Below are positions 1 through 5,752 of a DNA stretch of 6,587 bases, piece by piece. Both the position numbers and the translations under genes were made by a program. The stretch spans positions 411 to 6,997 of the forward strand of contig JALWQU010000059.1 of assembly GCA_026982915.1 (NCBI GenBank). Direction: 5' to 3'. Below the pieces are notes generated by a model. That model was not told where the DNA came from, did not search any database, and worked only from the letters and a program-made list of their open reading frames with translations. The DNA comes from Candidatus Altimarinota bacterium. Its GTDB lineage: Bacteria; Patescibacteriota; Gracilibacteria; UBA4473. The first letter of the stretch is position 1, and each line of letters opens with the position of its first letter.

Positions 1-1347
1 GGTCATGGAAGTCGTGTAGGAAAACACCCCAAATTGCTCCTCCCAGAGATCATAACTTGGCAGTGGGAGTCCTGTTTTTGGGTCGATAAAATTAACCAGA
101 AATCGACCGATTTTCAACACCATGGGGTTAAAAAGTTTTTGAACGGCTTCCAGCGATTTTGTATGACGATAAAAAGCTTCAAGCGCGACTAAAATTAAAG
201 CCGATTCATCTTCTTGAATTGGAAGTTGTTTTTTTCCATTTTTAAATTGCGGATGCCAAGAACTTCCAAGGTTGCCACTAGGGGTAAATTTATGACGAAC
301 AAAGCCTTCTTCGGAAATAATCTTGACACAAAAATCAAGAAAATTGGCCGTCAGAATAGCGTAGCCTGAATCGGCTAAAATACTCGCCACAAGCGCTCCA
401 TCTCGTGGCCACATGTAGGTATAAGTATCCTTGTTAAACTTCATAATATCAGAATCAGTCGAGGCAATAATGGCGCCTCGATTATCAATCTGTGTTCGCA
501 TTAGGAGTAAACTTTGTCGATAAGTTTGTCCGATGTCATCGCCTAATACCCCAAAGTTGAGAGTTGATTTGTGACACCATTCTTGCCAGTAATTAAGCGA
601 ATGTTCAAAAATAACCGCGACAGAAAGTTTGGTAATACGGGCATGTCCTTTGACGATATCTTTGTAGTTTTTACCCGCAATAACCCACTGATTGAGGGTT
701 TTTGTTTCACCGGCCTTGAAATAATCATAAAACCCAATAGCCGAATCAACCGATCCTTGTTCAATAGGATTGCCTCCCAGATGCCCATCGTCAGCATCAC
801 GAAAGGTGCCTTCATGGCCTTTGTAATCAGCTTTTCCGGTGGCAAATTCAGACAAATATTCTCCAGAATCCCATTGACCTCCCGCAAAAAAATATCGAGA
901 CTGCCGATAGTGTAAAACGCCGTTTAGATCGGGATCATATTCCGCCGTTTCTTGTTGTTTATCACCATAAATATGGAAATCATGATGAAAAAATATTTTT
1001 ATTTCTCGATCATAATCGGTTAAATTTTTAATCGTTACTTTTCGGATAAAAATATCATGGGTCGTGTAAACAAAATCTTCAAACCGAATTTTTAGCTGTA
1101 GCGACTGGTTTTCAGCGACAGAATTTCCCACCAATGAATCGGTATGATACTTGATATCAAAAACCCAGTTATGATCTTCGGAAAACCAAGAAATTTGACC
1201 ATCGACGAAAATGCCAACACGATTGAACTCGCCAAAGGCGACATGATTTTCCTGGCCAATAAAAGGGTAATAAAAGTCTTGGACTTGTAAACTCCCGTCA
1301 AAATTGAGGCTGAGGTTTCCGTTTCCAATGGCGAGATGTTGTGGCAT
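1..1347 (-). CDS. GH15 glucoamylase-like glycoside hydrolase, 3' end cut by window edge
   Basis: Reading from ATG at 1347 to the left edge gives 449 uninterrupted codons; the C-terminus lies outside. The N-terminus (MPQHLAIGNGNL, then DFYYPFIGQENH at about residues 24-35) matches the beta-sandwich opening of bacterial and archaeal GH15 enzymes. The (alpha/alpha)6-barrel catalytic domain begins with the hallmark YMWPRDGA at 311-318. DLWEEQFG at 433-440 is the family's general-acid motif, making Glu436 the probable acid; the second catalytic Glu would lie in the missing part. Family members hydrolyse alpha-glucosidic bonds of starch-like glucans, malto- or isomalto-oligosaccharides or trehalose, releasing glucose. 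The exact substrate cannot be told here. No signal peptide or membrane segment is visible, so it probably acts in the cytoplasm. No Shine-Dalgarno site precedes the start, only an A-rich leader. It is divergent from the gene at 1529. Bacterial members usually exceed 600 residues, so roughly a quarter is probably missing. Confidence 0.93.
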   Translation of the reverse strand, partial: MPQHLAIGNGNLSLNFDGSLQVQDFYYPFIGQENHVAFGEFNRVGIFVDGQISWFSEDHNWVFDIKYHTDSLVGNSVAENQSLQLKIRFEDFVYTTHDIFIRKVTIKNLTDYDREIKIFFHHDFHIYGDKQQETAEYDPDLNGVLHYRQSRYFFAGGQWDSGEYLSEFATGKADYKGHEGTFRDADDGHLGGNPIEQGSVDSAIGFYDYFKAGETKTLNQWVIAGKNYKDIVKGHARITKLSVAVIFEHSLNYWQEWCHKSTLNFGVLGDDIGQTYRQSLLLMRTQIDNRGAIIASTDSDIMKFNKDTYTYMWPRDGALVASILADSGYAILTANFLDFCVKIISEEGFVRHKFTPSGNLGSSWHPQFKNGKKQLPIQEDESALILVALEAFYRHTKSLEAVQKLFNPMVLKIGRFLVNFIDPKTGLPLPSYDLWEEQFGVFSYTTSMT

Positions 1348-1371
1348 TTTTTATTTTTTTATTGGATCGTA

Positions 1372-1380
1372 AGTATACCA
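1372..1380 (-). promoter_or_regulatory. Extended -10 promoter for the GH15 gene
   Basis: The minus strand reads TGGTATACT here, a TGn extension joined to a -10-like hexamer TATACT (1377-1372). This would start transcription near 1365, about 18 nt before the GH15 ATG at 1347. No good -35 box lies 16-18 nt upstream, which is tolerable for an extended -10 promoter. A 12-bp perfect palindrome, TTTAAGCTTAAA (1385-1396), lies just upstream and could be an operator, but that is inference. Confidence 0.45.
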
Positions 1381-1464
1381 TACTTTTAAGCTTAAAGCTT
1401 CTGTTTTGCGTCTTTGTCGTAGTTTAGGCAACTTTTAGAGATTTCTTAAGGCGTAATTAATCCC

Positions 1465-1487
1465 TTTATAATTTATCAGACTTTCTT
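1465..1487 (+). repeat. Junction repeat copy R1 (upstream of pentapeptide-repeat gene)
   Basis: This copy reads TTTATAATTTATCAGACTTT then CTT. It matches the 19-bp consensus AATTTATCAGACTTTCCTT from 1470 on, short of one C. Its first 16 bases are repeated exactly in inverted orientation at 2573-2588, at the far end of the gene. TATAAT at 1467-1472 could serve as a -10 box for the gene at 1529, with transcription starting inside the repeat. The -35 region is weak (TTCTTA at 1443-1448). Confidence 0.75.
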
Positions 1488-1528
1488 ATAGTAGATATGA
1501 AATTTCTACAAATTAATAGATCTTCGTT

Positions 1529-2587
1529 ATGAAATTAAAAGGATTCGGTGGGCAAGATTTATGGCAAAAAATACAAGCAAAAGTATCGCCTAAGGTGCTA
1601 TTTATCTCCATAATGATGGTTCTTTTATGCCTGACAGGACTTGTTGTTTTGAATCTTTGGTCAGACTGGCGGCTGAAAACCGATGATCCGAATTATTTTC
1701 ACGAAACAGCGGCTCTTATCCTTATTTTTATAGCGGGTATTTATGCTTATTTTAGACTCTTAGTAAAAAGGGTTCCAAAAGCTATTAAGCAGGCTGAACA
1801 GCGTGAGGCGCGTAAAGCGAAAGAGGTACAGCTTTTTACCGAAAACATGAAGCGACTAACAACCGGAAAAGAAATATCAGTACAGCTAGAAGCGATTAAA
1901 ATACTCGGTAAAATAGCGGTTAAAAACCCTTTAAAACGGCAAGAAGTGCTAGATATTTTAGAAAAAGCTAATCATTGGATGCTTCAAAACCGTGATTTTT
2001 TATTATCACAAAATTTGATAGCTTGGCGAATAAAAAAAGATTATTACCCACAAATAGAAACCTCTAAGCAGCGTTTAAGCATAGCGTGTATAGCACAGAT
2101 AGAAAAAATAATAAGAGCGCATATTGGGGATTTTAAGAAAGGAAAAACAGACTTACGGCTTCATCTAAAAGGGAAATGTATTCCGACCTTAAATCTAAGT
2201 GGTTTGACGATAAAATCTGGCTGTATTGATTTTGAGTCAGCACGATTGTATCAGATTGATTTTTCACAAGGATATTTACACGATATTAGTTTTAAGGCGA
2301 CAGCGCTTCAAAAGGCAAACTTTACAGGCAGTGATTTAGAAGTTGATTTTAAGGATTCATTACTGAATAAGGCTCATTTTCATACAGACCTTAGGCGTGT
2401 TGAAAATTTGACCGCCAAGCAGTTTTTTACGCTTCACGAATGGGAAAACAACCTTTTAACTACGAAACAAGTAGACCTTTTTTTCCCGAATAAAGATCAC
2501 GAATCTACAAACTGGAAACAGTGGAAAGACGGGGATCTAGCAAGAGGGTCATTATTACAACGTATAGAAAAATCTGATAAATTATAA
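1529..2587 (+). CDS. Membrane-anchored pentapeptide-repeat protein
   Basis: The product has 352 residues. Two hydrophobic segments (about 22-44 and 60-79) form a membrane anchor, followed by a charged stretch at about 84-110. Residues 115-150 (EAIKILGKIAVKNPLKRQEV) resemble the 'AIYALERIAxDS' helical region that often precedes pentapeptide repeats in two-TM proteins. Residues about 221-286 show five-residue periodicity with Leu, Phe or Ile at the central position (for example LNLSG, YQIDF, HDISF, QKANF, TGSDL), as expected of a short right-handed quadrilateral beta-helix. The soluble part is probably cytoplasmic. The biochemical role is unknown; such proteins are usually scaffolds or binding modules. 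The ATG at 1529 has no Shine-Dalgarno site. The stop codon lies inside repeat R2, and the FemAB gene begins 2 nt later, so the two are probably co-transcribed. Confidence 0.85.
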   Translation: MKLKGFGGQDLWQKIQAKVSPKVLFISIMMVLLCLTGLVVLNLWSDWRLKTDDPNYFHETAALILIFIAGIYAYFRLLVKRVPKAIKQAEQREARKAKEVQLFTENMKRLTTGKEISVQLEAIKILGKIAVKNPLKRQEVLDILEKANHWMLQNRDFLLSQNLIAWRIKKDYYPQIETSKQRLSIACIAQIEKIIRAHIGDFKKGKTDLRLHLKGKCIPTLNLSGLTIKSGCIDFESARLYQIDFSQGYLHDISFKATALQKANFTGSDLEVDFKDSLLNKAHFHTDLRRVENLTAKQFFTLHEWENNLLTTKQVDLFFPNKDHESTNWKQWKDGDLARGSLLQRIEKSDKL

Positions 2588-2588
2588 A
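2567..2588 (-). repeat. Junction repeat copy R2 (end of pentapeptide-repeat gene)
   Basis: On the minus strand this reads TTTATAATTTATCAGATTTT then TC. Sixteen bases (2588-2573) are identical to R1 in inverted orientation. The copy encodes the last codons of the pentapeptide-repeat gene (E-K-S-D-K-L-stop), and TAA at 2585-2587 lies within it. The FemAB ATG follows at 2590. The gene is therefore flanked at both ends by inverted copies of one motif. Confidence 0.75.
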
Positions 2589-2589
2589 A

Positions 2590-3600
2590 ATGAATTATAC
2601 AATAAAAATTGTGGATAAGGCGGATTTTGATCGTTTTTATAAAGCCTTTAAGGGACGAAAGACTTTTTTGCAGTCAGTGGCTTATGGGCAGTTTCGAGAA
2701 GCTTTGGGTGAAACAATTTTCTATATTGGTATCTTTAGTGACCAAAAACTAGTCGGAATCAGCCTTTTGCAAAAAGTGACCACCAGACTAAAAACATTCT
2801 TGCACATACCCCATGGTCCGTTGATTATGGAGGAATTAGATACAGATAAAGTTTGGAAGTCCTTTTTGGATTTTTATAAGCACTTTGGCAAAGAGCGTGG
2901 TGTCGATTTTCTCCGAATATCGCCCTTGCTAAGTCCAGATAAGAAGCCCTTATTCTGCCAGAAAGGGTTTGTCGATGCGCCTGTTCATTTGGTAAATCCA
3001 GAAAAAAACTGGATACTGGATATTACCGAGGACTTAGAGGTGATTTTATCAAATATGAAAAAATCGACACGCTACGAGGTTCGTCAGATCGATAAAAAAG
3101 GGCTGACCGTAAAACAGGGGAATGCCGAAGAGGATCTTGATATTTTTTGGAAGCTTCATCTTGAAACCGTCAAAAGACAAAAATTCACGCCTTTTCCCAA
3201 AGCCAATACGGCGAAAGAAATGGCCATATTTGGAGACGACTGTCAGATATTTTCGACCATGGTTAAAGATGATTATTATAGTGCTTCTATTATTATTTTT
3301 GATGATACAGCCGCTTATTATCATCAAGGAGCTTCACGATACTCAAAGCTTCCGGTGGCGCATGCCACGATTTGGGCCGCTATAAAAGAAGCCAAAAAAA
3401 GGGGCTGTCGATACTTTAATTTTTGGGGTGTTGTGAGTGATACGGATAAAAAACATCCTTGGTATGGGTTATCTCGTTTTAAACGAGGATTTGGTGGATA
3501 TGAAGAAAACTATCTTCACTGTCAGGATTATCCGTTAACCTTTAAATACCGAATTAGTGCTTTTATTGAAAAGTACCGAAAATGGAAACGAGGCTATTAG
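2590..3600 (+). CDS. FemAB-family peptidoglycan bridge aminoacyltransferase
   Basis: The 336-residue product has the length and motifs of the FemAB/FemX (COG2348-like) family, which transfer amino acids from aminoacyl-tRNA onto the stem-peptide side chain of lipid II at the inner membrane face. Diagnostic segments are FLQS and YGQF (26-35), HGP (75-77), MKKSTRYEVRQIDKKG (156-171, the family's K-x-x-R-x-x-x-R-x-x-x-K-K-G signature), YYHQGAS (243-249), FNFWGV (276-281) and HPWYGLSRFKRGFGG (289-303). Two GNAT-like folds are expected, about 1-145 and 146-336. No helical coiled-coil insertion is obvious, as in FemX rather than FemA/FemB. The amino acid and acceptor position cannot be read from sequence. 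It follows the membrane pentapeptide-repeat gene by 2 nt and probably depends on coupled translation, as no Shine-Dalgarno site is visible. It ends 8 nt from the convergent dapB stop. Confidence 0.92.
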   Translation: MNYTIKIVDKADFDRFYKAFKGRKTFLQSVAYGQFREALGETIFYIGIFSDQKLVGISLLQKVTTRLKTFLHIPHGPLIMEELDTDKVWKSFLDFYKHFGKERGVDFLRISPLLSPDKKPLFCQKGFVDAPVHLVNPEKNWILDITEDLEVILSNMKKSTRYEVRQIDKKGLTVKQGNAEEDLDIFWKLHLETVKRQKFTPFPKANTAKEMAIFGDDCQIFSTMVKDDYYSASIIIFDDTAAYYHQGASRYSKLPVAHATIWAAIKEAKKRGCRYFNFWGVVSDTDKKHPWYGLSRFKRGFGGYEENYLHCQDYPLTFKYRISAFIEKYRKWKRGY

Positions 3601-3609
3601 ACTTTCCTT
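3599..3609 (+). repeat. Junction repeat partial copy R3 (between convergent genes)
   Basis: AGACTTTCCTT matches the right-hand 11 bases of the 19-bp consensus exactly. The preceding bases (TT instead of TC) also fit partly. It fills the 8-nt gap between the FemAB stop (TAG, 3598-3600) and the dapB stop (3611-3609, minus strand), overlapping both. With only 11 bases matched it is the weakest copy listed. Confidence 0.4.
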
Positions 3610-4331
3610 TAGTGTAAAATGTCGGCTAAAAAATCATCCATAGTGTAGAATCCAGGGGCTTGTTTTGTTAGCCATTCAGCCGCTTTTATAGCGCCTAAAG
3701 CGTAGCCGTTTCGGTTTCGAGCGGCGTGAGATAGACGAATACAATCGGCTTCACTATCAAGTCCAATGGTATGCTCAAAATTTAAAATACCTCCACGCGT
3801 AGCGGTAAAGTGTATTTCATTTTCAGCTTTCTTTCGTTGAAGTGTTTCTTCTACAACACTTGTTTTTCGATCAATATTTTTGATCAAGATTTCCTCAAGC
3901 GTTTTAGCGGTTCCGGAAGGGGAATCAACCTTATTTTTATGATGTATTTCGGTGCCCCATATATCATAATCATCCACATGGTTAATGAGCTTTGCGGCCG
4001 ATTCCACAATTCGAAAATAAAGGTTCACGCCTATCGAATAATTAGAAGAATACAAAAAACGAATACCTTGTTCGGCCACGATTTTTTTTACTTCGGGGAG
4101 ATGATCATACCAACCTGTGGTTACCACGATATGATCTTTTTTGAGGTTGGCTAATTTTTTTATATTCGTCAGACAGGATTGAGGCGTTGAAACTTCACAG
4201 ACAATATCGCTCTTACCGAGCTCCCAGGGATCATTACGCCCAATAGTTGCTTCTATGTTATGATCGCGTTGTAGGGCTATTTGTTGCATCGCCTGACTCA
4301 TACTACCGTTGCCGATAAAACCTAAATTCAT
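3609..4331 (-). CDS. dapB: 4-hydroxy-tetrahydrodipicolinate reductase (DapB)
   Basis: The 240-residue product is close to the usual DapB length. DapB reduces 4-hydroxy-tetrahydrodipicolinate with NAD(P)H in the diaminopimelate/lysine pathway, in the cytoplasm. The N-terminal Rossmann fold opens with GFIGNGSM (4-11). VVTTGW (69-74) is the cofactor-contact loop, and SSNYSIGVNL (95-104) matches the family's 'PNFSIGVN'. The catalytic signature EIHHKNKVDSPSGTA (128-142) carries the expected His130/His131 and Lys134. RGG at 179-181 and the C-terminal ARNRNGYALGAIKAAEWL (204-221) also fit. All key residues are present, so the enzyme should be active. It lies 31 nt downstream of the disrupted small frame on the same strand. 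It may have its own promoter (TTAGCA, 16 nt, TATTAA at 4387-4382), which abuts repeat R4. No clear Shine-Dalgarno site is present. Confidence 0.95.
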   Translation of the reverse strand: MNLGFIGNGSMSQAMQQIALQRDHNIEATIGRNDPWELGKSDIVCEVSTPQSCLTNIKKLANLKKDHIVVTTGWYDHLPEVKKIVAEQGIRFLYSSNYSIGVNLYFRIVESAAKLINHVDDYDIWGTEIHHKNKVDSPSGTAKTLEEILIKNIDRKTSVVEETLQRKKAENEIHFTATRGGILNFEHTIGLDSEADCIRLSHAARNRNGYALGAIKAAEWLTKQAPGFYTMDDFLADILH

Positions 4332-4364
4332 GTCTACTAGCCTAGTGACGATGGGGGAAACCTC

Positions 4365-4383
4365 AAGGAAAGTCTGATAAATT
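4365..4383 (-). repeat. Junction repeat copy R4 (upstream of dapB)
   Basis: The minus strand reads AATTTATCAGACTTTCCTT, identical over 19 bases to R5 and in inverted orientation relative to it. It lies 33 nt upstream of the dapB ATG and overlaps the last codons (N-L-S-D-F-P) of the disrupted small frame. A -10-like TATTAA (4387-4382) abuts its upstream edge, as TATAAT does in R1. Confidence 0.85.
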
Positions 4384-4455
4384 AATAGGACGCTCTTGAA
4401 TGGTGCTAAGAAGCAGCCTGAGAAATTCGTCTTTTCGTAAAATTATCACCCGTCC

Positions 4456-4538
4456 GCTCAAAAACGCCAAATTAAGAGCTCCTATTTTGAGCTCCCGAGT
4501 ACGGGACTTTGAGGGCTTATCTCGAAAAAAATATAAGC
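4456..4538. other. Cluster of short inverted repeats inside the disrupted frame
   Basis: Several perfect inverted repeats lie in 83 bp. GCTCAAAA (4456-4463) pairs with TTTTGAGC (4485-4492). Two copies of the self-complementary GAGCTC lie at 4476-4481 and 4489-4494. TCCCG (4493-4497) and CGGGA (4502-4506) form a 5-bp stem with a 4-nt loop. GCTTAT (4515-4520) pairs with ATAAGC (4533-4538). Some of these pairings exclude each other. A run of T follows none of them closely enough for a standard terminator. No known RNA family is recognised, so a structured RNA remains only a possibility. Confidence 0.25.
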
Positions 4539-4637
4539 AACCTAGGTTGAACTCAAAATCCTTTCTGATAAAAGATTATCAAAAAATATTTATTCGTTGA
4601 AATTTCATCAAAAATACTATAATTTCTTGATCGGCTG

Positions 4638-4656
4638 AATTTATCAGACTTTCCTT
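4638..4656 (+). repeat. Junction repeat copy R5 (downstream of polymerase-like gene)
   Basis: AATTTATCAGACTTTCCTT is a 19-bp perfect inverted match to R4. It starts 26 nt beyond the stop of the polymerase-like gene and overlaps the first codons (K-E-S-L-I-N on the minus strand) of the disrupted small frame. Together R4 and R5 bound a 292-bp segment (4365-4656). No target-site duplication is visible outside the two repeats. Confidence 0.85.
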
Positions 4657-4681
4657 CAACATTTTTTGGTTAGCTAAATTT

Positions 4682-5749
4682 TTATCCGTCTTTTTTATGC
4701 ATGAATAAAAGCGGTAGGGCCATGAGAATACCATTAGGCGTACCGATAAAGACAGGCGAAACAAGCCAACAGCCTAAAAATAGAAAAATGGGAAACCGTT
4801 GATACCGCTTCGGATTAAAAATCCAGGGCATAAGGCTGAGTAAAACGATAGCCAAAAACCCTATAGAGCCTTGCTCAAGGAGTGTGAGGGTCATACCAGA
4901 GGCTGGAGGTGTTATGCTTTGACTGAAAATAAAATGATCTGCTTGGTTAAAGCTGGCCTGTAGAAAGGTACCTTCCCCTGTTCCCCAGAGGATATGATCA
5001 AAAAAAGAAAGAATAAGTGGCTCGGTATTGATTGTTGGAGGCAATATAAAGGATCCCAAAAGGCTTATAACGATCAAGAAAACAATCCATAAATAGTGTG
5101 TTTGGGGTATTCGCATACGCCTAGATCGAGGAAGCCATAGGAAAGCGGTCAGCCAGAAAACGAGGGTAAGTAGTATAAGTCCATAGTTTTGTGTGAGGGC
5201 TATGACGGAGAAGTAAAAAAGCATAACCGGCATCGAATACCTTAAAACAGGGTGTATTTTAAGAAAAATAAGACCATAAAGGGCGGCTATACCCAGCAGA
5301 TCAAGGGATACAAGTGGTGAAAAATGGGACACGAAAGTACCAAGGGTTATACCGAGGAGAAGGGTGATTTGTTTCCATCGTTTATCCAGCCAAAAAGTCT
5401 GACCCGTGATAATGCCAAAGAGAGCAATCGACCATAGTATGATGTAGATAATAGAGTATTTTGGGGCTATCGACTGTGTGGCGGTAAAAGCCATAATGGC
5501 TAAGAATAAAAGCAAGACTAAAATCTGGTTTTCGGATACTTGTTGATTTTTCTTTTGTAAAAAAACACTCAAGAGTAGTAACATGAGCGATACACCAAAG
5601 TAGGGGAAAGCAAGATTTAAGGTGGGGCTATACTTATCAAGGAAAAAGGGATCACCACCAAGATGGAATCCCAATGGCCACCAAAAAAGTAAGGCAAAAA
5701 GTATGAATCCAATTTTTTCAAGTAGTAAGCCCCAAGCTATTTGCTTCAT
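4682..5749 (-). CDS. O-antigen polymerase/ligase-like integral membrane protein
   Basis: The 355-residue product is strongly hydrophobic, with about ten to twelve predicted membrane segments (for example 13-32, 45-65, 74-92, 98-117, 127-145, 148-164, 170-187, 188-207, 218-237, 286-308 and 318-337). A larger polar loop (about 238-285) carries ILWGTGEGTFL (253-263) and is followed by SGMTLTLLEQGSIGFL (284-299). This pattern resembles the periplasmic loop and following helix of the Wzy/WaaL O-antigen polymerase and ligase superfamily ('GxGxGxF...H...l...E.G..G'). A role in joining surface glycan units or attaching glycan to a carrier is inferred from topology and these weak motifs only. ATG at 5749 follows the binding-protein stop by 3 nt, so the two are co-transcribed and probably translationally coupled. 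It is shorter than typical polymerases (about 400 residues or more). A generic polytopic protein is the alternative. Confidence 0.75.
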   Translation of the reverse strand: MKQIAWGLLLEKIGFILFALLFWWPLGFHLGGDPFFLDKYSPTLNLAFPYFGVSLMLLLLSVFLQKKNQQVSENQILVLLLFLAIMAFTATQSIAPKYSIIYIILWSIALFGIITGQTFWLDKRWKQITLLLGITLGTFVSHFSPLVSLDLLGIAALYGLIFLKIHPVLRYSMPVMLFYFSVIALTQNYGLILLTLVFWLTAFLWLPRSRRMRIPQTHYLWIVFLIVISLLGSFILPPTINTEPLILSFFDHILWGTGEGTFLQASFNQADHFIFSQSITPPASGMTLTLLEQGSIGFLAIVLLSLMPWIFNPKRYQRFPIFLFLGCWLVSPVFIGTPNGILMALPLLFMHKKDG

Positions 5750-5752
5750 GCG

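Larger units (their letters stand above)
4363..4662 (-). pseudogene. Disrupted small reading frame of about 100 codons between the polymerase-like gene and dapB
   Basis: From ATG at 4662 the frame encodes 27 residues (beginning MLKESLINSADQEIIVFL). It then meets two consecutive stops, TGA and TAA (4581-4576), and continues open for 70 more codons to TGA at 4365-4363. The second part, for example RTRELKIGALNLAFLSGRV, looks protein-like but has no ATG of its own. Spacing supports a former operon gene: 19 nt after the polymerase-like stop and 31 nt before dapB. The stops follow a run of six T (minus strand). Removing one T would give FDNLLSER for about nine codons, but a second compensating indel would be needed before a TAG. 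I do not recognise the family; the N-terminus vaguely resembles a helix-turn-helix start. A degraded gene, a sequencing error or chance openness are all possible. An overlapping plus-strand frame of 66 codons (4400-4600) is less convincing. Confidence 0.35.

Noticed and set aside
543..915. Open frames of 114 codons on both strands inside the GH15 region
   Set aside because: They lie out of frame with the GH15 gene, which explains the whole stretch with clear family motifs; they are shadow frames.
3049..4154. Open frames at 3049-3327 (-), 3122-3385 (+) and 3810-4154 (+)
   Set aside because: They are shadows of the FemAB and dapB genes, both of which carry diagnostic motifs.
4400..4600. Plus-strand 66-codon open frame
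   Set aside because: It is strongly basic, with no recognisable family and no ribosome site. It overlaps the minus-strand small frame, which fits the surrounding operon direction and spacing better.
4365..4656. Integron cassette attachment sites at the gene junctions
   Set aside because: The junction motif lacks the GTTRRRY core and the paired R'/R'' structure of attC sites, and no integrase is in view.
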